From: Halomonas sp. 54_146
GTDB taxonomy: Bacteria > Pseudomonadota > Gammaproteobacteria > Pseudomonadales > Halomonadaceae
Reading direction: 5' to 3'
DNA: 64,000 nucleotides
Assembly (NCBI RefSeq): GCF_001507855.1
Contig: NZ_LGEN01000005.1
Coordinates: 62,001-126,000 of the forward strand
Part shown: positions 9,360-17,647 of the stretch, piece by piece
Numbering within the stretch: the stretch's first letter is position 1
How the letters are laid out: every line of letters begins with the position of its first letter
Translations under genes and position numbers: made by a program
The notes under the pieces: generated by a model
What the model was told of the DNA's origin: nothing
What the model saw: only the letters and a program-made list of their open reading frames with translations
Database searches by the model: none

Positions 9360-9899
9360 ATGCCAACCCGAGAGCAACGTCTGCTGATCATTGATGACGA
9401 TGAAATGTTTTGCCATGTATTAAATCGCGCCCTCACTCGGCGCGGCTATGAAGTGATGGTCGCCCACGATGCTGAGCAAGCACTCACCATGGCGGCGCAG
9501 TTCCTACCTAGCATGGCAACCCTTGACTTAAAACTTGAAAATAGCTCGGGTCTAAAACTGCTTCCGGAGCTAATCGGCATCGCGCCCCACTGCCGCATCG
9601 TGGTGCTTACCGGCTATTCCAGCATTGCAACGGCGGTTGAGGCCATTAAGCTCGGTGCCGCCAATTATCTGTGCAAGCCAGTGGATGCAGACGATGTACT
9701 GGCAGCCTTTGAACGGCAGCAAGGGGACCCAGATATCGAGCTTGCTGACAACCCGCCTTCGATCAACCGCATTACCTGGGAGCATATTCAGAAAGTGCTG
9801 CAAGAACACGACGGCAATATTTCCGCTACCGCCCGCGCGCTGGGCATGCACCGGCGCACACTGCAGCGCAAGTTACAAAAACGCCCGGTACGCCGCTAG
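9360..9899 (+). CDS. regA: Response regulator, RegA/PrrA/RoxR family
   Basis: Partner of the upstream RegB-like kinase. The track starts at 9300, but ATG 9360 with GAGG 5 nt upstream gives a 179-aa protein, the normal RegA size. It has a receiver domain with acidic cluster IIDDDEMF, phospho-acceptor in TLDLKLENSSG and conserved Lys in CKPVDADD. A Pro-containing linker precedes the C-terminal Fis-type HTH NISATARALGMHRRTLQRKL. Targets cannot be read here; the family controls respiration, nitrogen and redox genes. Confidence 0.92.
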   Translation: MPTREQRLLIIDDDEMFCHVLNRALTRRGYEVMVAHDAEQALTMAAQFLPSMATLDLKLENSSGLKLLPELIGIAPHCRIVVLTGYSSIATAVEAIKLGAANYLCKPVDADDVLAAFERQQGDPDIELADNPPSINRITWEHIQKVLQEHDGNISATARALGMHRRTLQRKLQKRPVRR

Positions 9900-9927
9900 A
9901 GCCCTTATAAAGCCCCCGCCGAAAGCT

Positions 9928-9977
9928 GACCCCCGCCATCATCAAAAGATCATCAAAAGAGAGTGCTGGTGGGGGTC
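9928..9977. terminator. Convergent hairpin with an 11-bp direct repeat in its loop
   Basis: An 11-bp stem (GACCCCCGCCA pairing with TGGTGGGGGTC, one G-U wobble) encloses a 28-nt loop carrying two perfect tandem copies of ATCATCAAAAG (9938-9959; the first base of copy 1 is shared with the stem). It lies between convergent regA and bdhA. Confidence 0.6.
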
Positions 9978-9988
9978 GAAACCATGCT

Positions 9989-10768
9989 TTAATGCGCCGT
10001 CCAGCCTAGGTCGATATTAAAGCTTGATCCGGTCACTGCTCCAGCCGCGTCAGAGGCCAGGTAACCCACTAGCTGGGCAACCTCTTCAGGCTCGATCAAG
10101 CGCTTAATCGCCGCTTGCTTGAGCATAATGTTTTCAATAACGTCTTTCTCGTCCATGTTGTTTAACTTTGCCTGATCGGCAATCTGATTATCCACCAGCG
10201 GGGTTTTTACATAGGCAGGGCACACTGCATTAGCCGTAATACCCTGTTCGCCGCCTTCCAGCGCCGCGGTTTTGGTCAAACCAATCATGCCGTGCTTAGC
10301 GCTGATATACGCCGCCTTGCCGGGAGATGCTACCTGAGCGTGTATTGACGCTACGTTAATAATTCGCCCCCAGCCCTTTTCACGCATGTGCGGCCAAGCG
10401 GCTTGCGTCAATAAGAAAGGGGCGGTAAGCATAAGGTCCATGATCTGACGCCACTTCTCCTCGGGAAACGTCTCAATCGAGGCAACGTGCTGAATACCCG
10501 CATTGTTGACCAGTATATCGACACCACCAAAGCGCTTCACCGCATCGGCCACCGCCGCGCGGCAGGCTTCTGGGTCGGTTAGGTCAGCTTCAAAAAAAGC
10601 GGCACCCGCTTTTTCTGCAATCGCTTTTCCCGCCGGATTAAAATCTACCGCGAGCACCTGGTGGCCTAATTGGCAAAAATGCTCCACGACAGCAGCACCA
10701 ATGCCACTGCTGGTACCGGTTACCAGCGCAATGCGAGGTGTTGTTGCGGTTTGAGATGACATAGACAT
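9989..10768 (-). CDS. bdhA: 3-hydroxybutyrate dehydrogenase (SDR family)
   Basis: NAD-dependent oxidation of (R)-3-hydroxybutyrate to acetoacetate. 259 aa. SDR cofactor motif TGTSSGIG near residue 19, NNAGIQHV near 89, catalytic Ser in NVASIHAQV and Tyr/Lys in YISAKHG. The IQHV and SIHAQVASPGKAAY segments are characteristic of bacterial 3-hydroxybutyrate dehydrogenases. With scoA/scoB 2-3 kb away it would mobilise polyhydroxybutyrate breakdown products, which is expected in Halomonas. Confidence 0.92.
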   Translation of the reverse strand: MSMSSQTATTPRIALVTGTSSGIGAAVVEHFCQLGHQVLAVDFNPAGKAIAEKAGAAFFEADLTDPEACRAAVADAVKRFGGVDILVNNAGIQHVASIETFPEEKWRQIMDLMLTAPFLLTQAAWPHMREKGWGRIINVASIHAQVASPGKAAYISAKHGMIGLTKTAALEGGEQGITANAVCPAYVKTPLVDNQIADQAKLNNMDEKDVIENIMLKQAAIKRLIEPEEVAQLVGYLASDAAGAVTGSSFNIDLGWTAH

Positions 10769-10834
10769 TTCCTTGGTGAGTGTGATGTAAGAAATAATTT
10801 CTCAAAAAACCATTCTCAGTATAGCGTGACACAT

Positions 10835-11329
10835 CTAAACGCTTTCCGTTTCTGCTGGTTGCATCAAGCGTGCCATCATTTGCTGCGCAAGCCTTGCCGC
10901 TTCCTGCATGCTATCCAGCTCGCTTAAATCATGCAAAATTGCACGTTTGTAAAACGTATAGCCGCCCGGCAGGCGTTCAAGTATTAATTGATAGGCACCC
11001 GAAGGGAGCGCCAGTGATAGCGAATCAGCCAAGGGCTCAGTGAGGCTTGATTGATCGGGTACGGCGACTAACCAGAGCTCACAGGGCGTAATTAACGCAC
11101 CCACCATGTATTCAGTGCCGCCGGGTTGAAGACCGTTTTGAAAACCGTGCTGAAAACCGTTTTGAAGACAGCGCTGAAAACAAAGTGCATCAACGCCCAA
11201 ACGCGGATTCCACCCCTCTGTCTGTTTAAGGGATGCCAGATGTGTATCACGGTACGCTGTCGCAAGTTTGGCAAGAAAAGCGTATTCATCAGCAGTGAGC
11301 ATTTGCATAGTCTTACGTACTGCTCCCAT
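10835..11329 (-). CDS. Uncharacterised 164-aa protein with an internal tetrapeptide repeat
   Basis: Not recognised. Residues about 50-70 form five tandem four-residue units (CFQR, CLQN, GFQH, GFQN, GLQP) encoded by a 12-bp DNA repeat; the rest looks like a soluble alpha/beta protein with a helical C-terminus (LARQ/ARLAQQMMARLM). No signal peptide. The start is uncertain: ATG 11329 has no obvious ribosome site, and MQMLTADEY at 11308 is an alternative. It lies between bdhA and grxA; ORF integrity across the whole length supports it being real. Confidence 0.6.
   Translation of the reverse strand: MGAVRKTMQMLTADEYAFLAKLATAYRDTHLASLKQTEGWNPRLGVDALCFQRCLQNGFQHGFQNGLQPGGTEYMVGALITPCELWLVAVPDQSSLTEPLADSLSLALPSGAYQLILERLPGGYTFYKRAILHDLSELDSMQEAARLAQQMMARLMQPAETESV
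11125..11184. repeat. 12-bp intragenic tandem repeat x5
   Basis: Plus-strand units GTTGAAGACCGT, TTTGAAAACCGT, GCTGAAAACCGT, TTTGAAGACAGC and GCTGAAAACAAA. The 12-bp period keeps frame and encodes the tetrapeptide array of the minus-strand gene. It also keeps an open frame on the plus strand (KTVLKTVL pattern), which is a by-product. Confidence 0.85.
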
Positions 11330-11453
11330 GGTGTAACGGGGTTTAATAGCCGGTGATAATGGATGTTAATAGTCAGCGTAGCGAGCTGCTATTGGCGCAA
11401 AGCGCTTCGCTCAGTCACAATAGCGGCAAAATTATCATAAAGGAGCGCCACTT

Positions 11454-11717
11454 ATGTTTGTGGTTATTTTTGGTCGAATGTCATGCCCGTTCTGTGTGCG
11501 CGCAAAACAGCTCGCGGAGCATTTGGAAAAAGCCGGCAAGATTGAGGGCTACCGCTATGTCGATATGCCTTCTGAAGGCGTTACGAAAGAGGACATCGCC
11601 AAAACCGCGGGCAAACCAATACATACCGTACCGCAGATATTTGTCGATCAAACTCACGTCGGCGGCTTTACTGAGTTTGATCAATTCGTGCGCAACAAAC
11701 AGCTGCTCGCCTTTTAG
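11454..11717 (+). CDS. grxA: Glutaredoxin 1 (GrxA family)
   Basis: Small dithiol oxidoreductase, 87 aa, reducing disulphides such as those of ribonucleotide reductase with glutathione. The redox site CPFC is at residues 11-14, the cis-Pro region is HTVPQIFVD and the GSH-binding GGFTEF follows. The start ATG has AAAGGAG 6-8 nt upstream. The GrxA-type length and the YRYVDM segment distinguish it from the GrxC type. Confidence 0.94.
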   Translation: MFVVIFGRMSCPFCVRAKQLAEHLEKAGKIEGYRYVDMPSEGVTKEDIAKTAGKPIHTVPQIFVDQTHVGGFTEFDQFVRNKQLLAF

Positions 11718-11867
11718 AAGCTCAGCACTGCCCTTGCCCATCGTCAGACACAGTGCCGTTAAAAGTCTCGTTAATAGCCGTTGAACCCTTGTCTTTCACG
11801 CTTGCCTATAATGAGCAATCTCAACGGTTCACGCTAGGGTGAGCCGCTTCTGGGCAAGGAGTTCACC

Positions 11868-12635
11868 ATGCAGCGTCAGGAGTTTGTGCAACAGCTGTGG
11901 CTTGATTATATCCACACACATCCCGACATTGGGGCACTTCGCTTGTGGCCTCTTGCTACTGCAGCCGAATATTTAACGCTGGTAACCCTTAATTACGGCC
12001 CGTTTGCCGCCACCGCGTTGACCGGCAATTTAGCTCATATGGGCTACCGCCCTGTCGGCCAATACGCCATGGCCGAAAAAGGCTTGCTGGTCAAATTGTT
12101 AGCACCCAGTGATGGCAGCAGCTGGCTAGTGTTGGCTGAACTGCAGATGGGGACGCTATCAAAGGCACCCCGCGAGGCCATTGAATCGCTGGTGCAGCAA
12201 TCGCATCCGCAAGATTGTAAAGGCCACAACCTGCTTTGCCGCGGCAGGCCTTGGCCCATGCCCTCGTGGGCGCTTTACCAACAGCTGCAACAAGCTCACC
12301 CTCTTGCCGCTTGGCTAGCGGTAATGGGTCCTCGTTTGCATCACGCAGGCTTTGATTGCGCAGGGTTGGGCGAACCTTTAGAAGTCTTGGACAAAAAGCT
12401 CAACGGGGTCGGCATGCCGAGCATAAATGGCGAGCAAAATGGTGTCTTCACGGTTTCGTCACTGCTGAATCACCGTTTTTATCCCACTACCCCGCAAAGA
12501 ATCGTGTTCGGCGATGGCGACGAGCACCGGCTATGCCTAGGCGGCTTAGCCCTTGTTCAAAAGCGCGTTGAGGATGACCACGAGCGCGTAGCCGAAGTAC
12601 TGCTACCGCACCACACGCGCTGCGAAATGGCGTAA
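11868..12635 (+). CDS. Uncharacterised 255-aa protein, possibly DUF1338-like
   Basis: Soluble protein starting MQRQEFVQQLWLDYIH, preceded by AAGGAG 9 nt from the ATG. The layout (short helical start, strand-rich centre with LVKLLAP and LAELQMGTLS, then LHHAGFDCAGLG and a strand-rich end) is reminiscent of the DUF1338 / 2-oxoadipate dioxygenase fold, but the usual His-containing NDH-x-AFRT signature is not visible, so this is a weak suggestion. No signal peptide or membrane helix. Monocistronic. Confidence 0.55.
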   Translation: MQRQEFVQQLWLDYIHTHPDIGALRLWPLATAAEYLTLVTLNYGPFAATALTGNLAHMGYRPVGQYAMAEKGLLVKLLAPSDGSSWLVLAELQMGTLSKAPREAIESLVQQSHPQDCKGHNLLCRGRPWPMPSWALYQQLQQAHPLAAWLAVMGPRLHHAGFDCAGLGEPLEVLDKKLNGVGMPSINGEQNGVFTVSSLLNHRFYPTTPQRIVFGDGDEHRLCLGGLALVQKRVEDDHERVAEVLLPHHTRCEMA

Positions 12636-12674
12636 GACACTCAAGATTAATTGCTGCGTCTCACGCCATTCATG

Positions 12675-12731
12675 CTTACGTTTAGCTACTTACGTTTGGG
12701 TAGTTACGTTTAGCTACTTACGCTTGCCGTA
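12675..12731. repeat. 14-bp tandem repeat x4 downstream of scoB
   Basis: Units CTTACGTTTAGCTA, CTTACGTTTGGGTA, GTTACGTTTAGCTA and CTTACGCTTGCCGTA, adjacent. In the convergent gap between the 11868 gene and scoB. Confidence 0.85.
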
Positions 12732-12745
12732 GGCTAGGCATTAGC

Positions 12746-12777
12746 CGACTAACCATTTGGCGACTAACCATTAGTCG
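12746..12777. repeat. 15-bp direct repeat x2 reaching the scoB stop codon
   Basis: CGACTAACCATTTGG followed by CGACTAACCATTAGT; the second copy overlaps the TTA (TAA) stop of scoB and forms a perfect 7-bp inverted repeat CGACTAA/TTAGTCG. Confidence 0.8.
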
Positions 12778-13433
12778 TCAAAGGTCATTTCAGGAACATG
12801 GTCAGGCACTACCAACTTGCCCGCCGTTTTCTCAATGATCTCTTCAACGCTTACACCCGGGGCGCGCTCTTTGAGAATAAAGGCACCATCTTTGATTTCC
12901 AGATAAGCCAAATCTGTCAACACACGGTTAATGCAGCCTGCGCCGGTCAGCGGCAGTTCGCATTTTTCCAAGAGCTTGGATTCGCCATGCTTAGACGCAT
13001 GCGTCATGGTGCAAATGATGTTTTCGGCACCGGCGACCAGATCCATAGCACCGCCCATGCCTTTGATTAGCTTGCCAGGAATCATCCACGACGCAATGTT
13101 GCCTTGTTGATCCACCTCAAAAGCGCCCAGCACGGTTAAATCCACATGGCCACCGCGAATCATGGCAAATGATTCTGCTGAAGAGAAAATAGCGGCACCT
13201 GGGCGAACGGTCACTGTCTCTTTACCGGCGTTAATCATATCCGGATCAAGCTCATCTTCAGTCGGGTAGCGACCCATGCCCAGCAGGCCATTTTCGGACT
13301 GCAGCATGACATCAATGCCATCGGGAATGTAGTTGGCAACCAGAGTGGGGATACCAATGCCCAGGTTGACGTAAAAACCGTCTTGCAGTTCGCGGGCAAC
13401 GCGCTGAGCCATCTGTTCTCGTGTTAAAGCCAT
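12771..13433 (-). CDS. scoB: 3-oxoacid (acetoacetate:succinyl) CoA-transferase subunit B
   Basis: Catalytic subunit of the heterodimeric CoA transferase that activates acetoacetate. 220 aa, standard length. The catalytic Glu lies in LQSENGLLGMG (about residue 47), preceded by LGIGIPTLVANY. The gene follows scoA by about 90 bp in the same direction. Together with bdhA it forms the 3-hydroxybutyrate-to-acetoacetyl-CoA route. The subunit B assignment is secure; the exact CoA donor (succinyl-CoA or acetyl-CoA, i.e. sco or ato) is inferred. Confidence 0.93.
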   Translation of the reverse strand: MALTREQMAQRVARELQDGFYVNLGIGIPTLVANYIPDGIDVMLQSENGLLGMGRYPTEDELDPDMINAGKETVTVRPGAAIFSSAESFAMIRGGHVDLTVLGAFEVDQQGNIASWMIPGKLIKGMGGAMDLVAGAENIICTMTHASKHGESKLLEKCELPLTGAGCINRVLTDLAYLEIKDGAFILKERAPGVSVEEIIEKTAGKLVVPDHVPEMTFDD

Positions 13434-13523
13434 GGTGACTTCCTCTTGGTGAATCGTTAAATGTGAAGCAAGTGAAACGTTTGAAATGTCAGTTTCTGAA
13501 TCAGTTTTTGAAAAAGCGGCGGC

Positions 13524-14222
13524 TTAGCTGCGCACCGTGCGTTTTTCAATACGCTTTTCAAACGTGCCTTGGATAATGCGATCCACATAAATACCCGGCG
13601 TATGGATCTGGCTAGGCTCAAGCTCACCCGGCTCCACAATTTCTTCAACTTCCACCACGGTAATTTTGCCTGCAGTGGCGGCCATGGGGTTAAAGTTTTG
13701 CGCCGTATGGCGATACATGACGTTGCCATAGCGGTCTGCTTTCCAGCCTTTGACAATGGCGAAGTCACCGGTAATCGCTTCTTCTAAAATATAGTGGCGG
13801 CCATTAAATTCACGCACTTCTTTACCATCACCAATCGGCGTGCCATAGCCTGTAGCGGTGTAAAATGCGGGGATACCCGCACCGCCTGCGCGCATTTTTT
13901 CAGCCAACGTGCCTTGAGGCGTTAGCACTACCTCAATCTCATTGTTGAGCATTTGCTTCTCAAATAAGGCGTTTTCACCCACATAAGAGGCGAGAATCTT
14001 TTTGATTTGACGATCCTCAAGCAGCACCCCCAACCCAAAGCCATCAACGCCGCAGTTGTTGGACACCACGGTGAGGTCGTTCACGCCTCGCCGCTTGATT
14101 TCGGCAATGAGATTTTCCGGAATGCCACAAAGACCAAAACCGCCAGCGATGACAGTCATACCGCTTTCGATGCCTTCCATTGCTTCTTCGTAGGAAGCTA
14201 CCCGCTTATCGAATCCTGCCAT
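13524..14222 (-). CDS. scoA: 3-oxoacid CoA-transferase subunit A
   Basis: 232-aa CoA-binding subunit, with the glycine-rich [13 protein letters not shown] near residue 27 and [18 protein letters not shown] near 112, both family hallmarks. First gene of the scoAB operon. The region upstream (14223-14466) is AT-rich and divergent to the acyltransferase, so both promoters should lie there. Confidence 0.93.
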   Translation of the reverse strand: MAGFDKRVASYEEAMEGIESGMTVIAGGFGLCGIPENLIAEIKRRGVNDLTVVSNNCGVDGFGLGVLLEDRQIKKILASYVGENALFEKQMLNNEIEVVLTPQGTLAEKMRAGGAGIPAFYTATGYGTPIGDGKEVREFNGRHYILEEAITGDFAIVKGWKADRYGNVMYRHTAQNFNPMAATAGKITVVEVEEIVEPGELEPSQIHTPGIYVDRIIQGTFEKRIEKRTVRS

Positions 14223-14466
14223 TTTCTTGCCTCACATTGTTGTAAAAGATACGTATTTTGATGATACATGAACCACAATCTTACAATAGTGCCAGTGTTG
14301 TGCCAGATGATATATTCGTTAAATTGGTTTTTTTATCAACTTCTTTTAAAACCTTATAAAAGGTATGCCATGACCGTCAAACATTCGCTATATGCTGTGC
14401 AGCGTGGCGACGATCATTTAGCATTCAGGTTTAATCATTATTTGTCTGACGGTAAGGAAATGCGGT

Positions 14467-15348
14467 ATGCCTATTTTGAAGGGGCTAGTCAGCGCAGTGC
14501 TGCTGGTGCTCAATACGCTGGTTTGGGGCGTACCACTTATTTTGCTCACCCTCTTAAAAGTGATTGCGCCTGGCCAACGGCTGAAACATAAAGTACTGCA
14601 GGGCCTGAATTGGGTAGCTTTAAATTGGATTGGCTTTAATCTGTGGTGGATGCGCGTTTGGCTTAAACCTGAACTACACATCAGCGTGCCTGATCAGTTG
14701 AGCCCTCAGCAGTGGTGGTTGGTGATATCCAATCATCGTAGCTGGACCGACATTTTCATGCTGCTTATGGCGTTGCACCGGCGCATTCCAATGCCACGCT
14801 TTTTCCTTAAGCGCCAGTTGATTTGGATTCCCATTGTAGGTTTGGCTTTTTGGGCATTAGAGTTCCCTTTTATGCGGCGCTTTAGCCGGGAACAAATAGC
14901 TAAAAACCCTAAATTAGCCGCCATTGACCGCACGGCTACTGAGCAAATGTGCCAACAAGCGCGCCATGCTCCGATTGCCATTTTTAACTTTGTCGAAGGC
15001 ACCCGTTTTAGCGTTACTAAGCGCGATGCTCAGCAAAGCCCTTACCGCCATTTATTACGCCCTAAGGCGGGTGGTGTGGCACAGGTACTTAGCCTGCTAG
15101 GGGACCAATTAGATGGTATTCTTGACATAACAATCAGTTATACCAATCCATCTCCTACGTTTTGGGGATTTTTGTGCGGCAAAGAAGCGCCCATTACGCT
15201 GCACGCACGGCAATTGGATATTCCTCAGTGGATGTACGCACCCGATCACCACGACGAAAAGCAGCACAAGGAACGCTTCCACACATGGATCAATTCACTC
15301 TGGCTGGAAAAAGATGGCCTGCTGGACGATCGAACCGATCACGACTGA
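14467..15348 (+). CDS. Membrane acyltransferase, LPLAT family (YihG-like)
   Basis: Lysophospholipid acyltransferase-type protein, 293 aa. An N-terminal membrane segment (VSAVLLVLNTLVWGVPLILL) is followed by the catalytic NHRSWTD (NHx4D) near residue 90, the glycerophosphate-site block FNFVEGTRF near 177 and a long C-terminal domain with WINSLW. Length and motif spacing fit the YihG group. It probably modifies membrane lipids or lysophospholipid; the substrate is not known. The 3-prime end overlaps the next gene by 64 bp in another frame. Confidence 0.85.
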   Translation: MPILKGLVSAVLLVLNTLVWGVPLILLTLLKVIAPGQRLKHKVLQGLNWVALNWIGFNLWWMRVWLKPELHISVPDQLSPQQWWLVISNHRSWTDIFMLLMALHRRIPMPRFFLKRQLIWIPIVGLAFWALEFPFMRRFSREQIAKNPKLAAIDRTATEQMCQQARHAPIAIFNFVEGTRFSVTKRDAQQSPYRHLLRPKAGGVAQVLSLLGDQLDGILDITISYTNPSPTFWGFLCGKEAPITLHARQLDIPQWMYAPDHHDEKQHKERFHTWINSLWLEKDGLLDDRTDHD

Positions 15349-16262
15349 TAGGCGTACTGAGCTCCTGCTTGTTAGCAGGGATACTGGCTGGCTGTGCCAG
15401 CAGCCCGCCATCGCCTTCTCAGCGGGCGGCGGTACCCAGTGCCAGCCAGATCAGTGGTGATTGGGTACAGGTGCAGCGTGGCGATACGCTAGGGAAGCTC
15501 GCGGCTCAGGCCAATGTGCCACTAGAACGCCTGCAGCGTTTTAACCCGGGTGTTGACGCACATCGCCTTGAAGTCGGCCAGCGCCTGTTAATCCCCACCC
15601 AGCAAGAACGAGCGCCTTCTGGCGGCCCCTACCGCTACCAAATTCGCCCCGGCGACACCTTCTCAAGTATTGCCCGGCATTTTGGCACTACCAGTGGGCG
15701 CATTCAGAGTGCTAACCCTAGCGCCTCGCCGACTAACTTACGCATAGGTCAGGTGGTCAGCCTGCCTCTTAGCAGTTCAGCACCGCGAAGCTCTTCGCAA
15801 CGTTCGGCTAGCTCATCAAGCGCCAACAGGCCTGCCGCTGCACCTAGCAGTGCACCTAGCAGCGCACCTAGCCAGGCACTACCCGCTTCAGCTCGCCGCT
15901 GGCCTTGGCCGTTGGATGACTATCGCGTGGTACGGCGTTTTGGCCCAGACAGCCGTGGCACGCTTCAGCCAATGCTACTGGCAACCCAAGCCGGTGCTCA
16001 GGCAAAATCCGTCGCCCCCGGTGAGGTACGCTTTGCCGATAGCATGCGCCAGTTAGGTGATGTGGTGATTGTGCATCATGCCGATAACCTACAAACCGTT
16101 TATGCGCTTTGTGAACGGATATTGGTCAGTGTAGGCCAGCAGGTGGGTACTGGTGACGCGCTTTGCGAAATAGGCCAAAGCGATGCAACCCAGCGCTACG
16201 ATTTGCTCTTTGATCTTCGCCAAGGCGGCAAACCTATCGACCCCAGGCAGGTATTACGCTAG
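15285..16262 (+). CDS. LysM / degenerate LytM lipoprotein, NlpD-like amidase activator
   Basis: 325-aa envelope lipoprotein. The ORF opens at 15162, but ATG 15285 (MDQFTLAGKRW) with AAGGAA upstream is preferred. A basic stretch precedes the lipobox LAGC (about residue 37). Two LysM domains follow (about 60-105 and 115-160, with RGDTLGKLA and PGDTFSSIA), then a Ser/Ala/Pro linker and a C-terminal LytM/M23 domain. The zinc ligands are missing: where active enzymes have HLHFE this reads YDLLFDLR, and no H-x3-D is seen. That pattern indicates a non-enzymatic activator of septal amidases. Start overlaps the acyltransferase. Confidence 0.82.
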   Translation: MDQFTLAGKRWPAGRSNRSRLIGVLSSCLLAGILAGCASSPPSPSQRAAVPSASQISGDWVQVQRGDTLGKLAAQANVPLERLQRFNPGVDAHRLEVGQRLLIPTQQERAPSGGPYRYQIRPGDTFSSIARHFGTTSGRIQSANPSASPTNLRIGQVVSLPLSSSAPRSSSQRSASSSSANRPAAAPSSAPSSAPSQALPASARRWPWPLDDYRVVRRFGPDSRGTLQPMLLATQAGAQAKSVAPGEVRFADSMRQLGDVVIVHHADNLQTVYALCERILVSVGQQVGTGDALCEIGQSDATQRYDLLFDLRQGGKPIDPRQVLR

Positions 16263-16308
16263 CCGTAAACTTCTACGCCAAACACATTCCCTGAACGCGT
16301 AAACCCAA

Positions 16309-16332
16309 CGACCCCTGTTGTTGCAGGGGTCG
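16309..16332. terminator. Convergent hairpin between the LytM-like gene and gcvT
   Basis: Perfect 9-bp stem CGACCCCTG / CAGGGGTCG with loop TTGTTG, placed between convergent genes; no T tract on either side. Confidence 0.6.
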
Positions 16333-16375
16333 CGGGGCGTTACCAAGACAGTGAAGTTAACCGCGATAAGTGAAA

Positions 16376-17488
16376 TTAACCGCGATAGTAGCCCGGTTTC
16401 ACAAACGGCATGGGAGTGACCACCATGGGTAGCTGCTTACCGCGCACTACCGCGAACACGGTGCTTTGCGGGGCTTCATGCTCACGGCTCACATAGCCCA
16501 TAGCCACCGGCTTACCAACGGTTGGGCCAAAGCCGCCAGACGTAACAACACCCACTTCATTGCCCTGTTCATCAACCAGCGGCGCTCCTTCACGCACCGG
16601 CGCACGGCCTTCGGCCAATAACCCAACACGTTTGCGAGTGTGGTCTTTGGCATCGACCTGATGAAGAATAATATCTGCCCCTGGAAAACCACCTGAGCGC
16701 TCTCCCCCTAAACGGCGCGGCTTTGCAATGGCCCAAATCAACCCGGCTTCCACTGGGGTCGTTTGCATATCCATGTCGTGGCCATAAAGGCAGAGACCTA
16801 CTTCAAGGCGCAGCGAATCCCGCGCACCTAAGCCAATTGCTTCCACTTCAGGTTCTGCCAGCAGCTGCTCGGCGAAGGCTTCGCAGGCATCAGCGGCCAC
16901 TGAAATTTCAAAGCCATCTTCACCGGTATATCCACTGCGGCTAATCCACACTTCCTGGCCGGCAATGGTGAAGCGCCCGTGCTGCATAAACACCAGCTCG
17001 CAGGCTTCAGGGCAAAGACGCTGCATCACATCACGCGCCTGGGGGCCTTGCAGTGCCAGCAAGCCACGGTCTAACGGTTCAATGTCATGCGTTGAGGCTA
17101 GATTTAACCGCAAGTGCGCCAAGTCTTGATCTTTACAGGCGGCGTTCACCACTAGATAAAAATGATCGCCTGCGTTAACCACCATCAAATCGTCAATAAT
17201 GCCGCCATCAACGCTGGTAAAAATTCCATAACGCTGGGCACCCACCTCAAGCCCCACTAAGTCAGCCGGTATCAAGGTTTCAAGGGCTTCGGCAACGTTG
17301 TCACCGGAGACGATAATCTGCCCCATATGAGACACATCAAACAGGCCGCACTTTTGACGCGTGTGCTCATGCTCTTTTTTAACACCTAGCGGATACTGCA
17401 CAGGCATATCGTAGCCAGCAAAAGGCACCATTTTAGCACCCAGCTTAAGGTGTAAAGCGTGCAGTGGCGTTTGCTTTAATTCAGTCAT
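16376..17488 (-). CDS. gcvT: Glycine cleavage system T protein (aminomethyltransferase)
   Basis: Transfers the methylene carbon from aminomethyl-lipoyl-GcvH to THF, releasing ammonia. The track start (GTG 17503) is replaced by ATG 17488 (MTELKQTPLHAL), which has GAGGAAAG 6 nt upstream, giving 370 aa. Family motifs: MVPFAGYDMPVQY, LFDVSHMGQI, SRSGYTGEDGFEI, and LRLEVGLCLYGHDM near 230. It lies downstream of the AGCS symporter on the minus strand, while gcvH-gcvP are on the plus strand, so the system is split across a divergent locus. Confidence 0.97.
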   Translation of the reverse strand: MTELKQTPLHALHLKLGAKMVPFAGYDMPVQYPLGVKKEHEHTRQKCGLFDVSHMGQIIVSGDNVAEALETLIPADLVGLEVGAQRYGIFTSVDGGIIDDLMVVNAGDHFYLVVNAACKDQDLAHLRLNLASTHDIEPLDRGLLALQGPQARDVMQRLCPEACELVFMQHGRFTIAGQEVWISRSGYTGEDGFEISVAADACEAFAEQLLAEPEVEAIGLGARDSLRLEVGLCLYGHDMDMQTTPVEAGLIWAIAKPRRLGGERSGGFPGADIILHQVDAKDHTRKRVGLLAEGRAPVREGAPLVDEQGNEVGVVTSGGFGPTVGKPVAMGYVSREHEAPQSTVFAVVRGKQLPMVVTPMPFVKPGYYRG

Positions 17489-17509
17489 GCGGTCTTTCCT
17501 CACTCATAA

Positions 17510-17546
17510 AAGAAATCGGGAAGCCACTCAATGAGTGCCTTCCCGA
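17510..17546 (-). terminator. Terminator/attenuator between the AGCS symporter and gcvT
   Basis: Long two-tier hairpin: outer stem TCGGGAAG/CTTCCCGA and inner stem CACTC/GAGTG, followed on the minus strand by ATTTCTTTT and then directly by the gcvT ribosome site. It can end symporter transcription or attenuate read-through into gcvT. Confidence 0.75.
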
Positions 17547-17590
17547 CCTTACAGCTGCTCAATGCTCAAATACAGCACATATCAAAGCGT

Positions 17591-17647
17591 AGCAGTCATG
17601 ATTCAACTTAGCAGTCATGATTCAACTTAGCGGTCGTGATCCAACTC
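17591..17647. repeat. 19-bp tandem repeat x3 covering the stop of the AGCS gene
   Basis: Two identical units AGCAGTCATGATTCAACTT and a third, diverged unit AGCGGTCGTGATCCAACTC that is coding (last codons LDHDR plus stop). The copies extend outward from the gene end. Confidence 0.88.

Noticed and set aside
11126-11356. Plus-strand ORF with KTVLKTVLKT repeats
   Set aside because: By-product of the 12-bp repeat in the opposite-strand gene; no ribosome site.
14268-14591. 107-codon ORF upstream of and overlapping the acyltransferase
   Set aside because: No ribosome site, overlaps a well-supported gene, no family resemblance.
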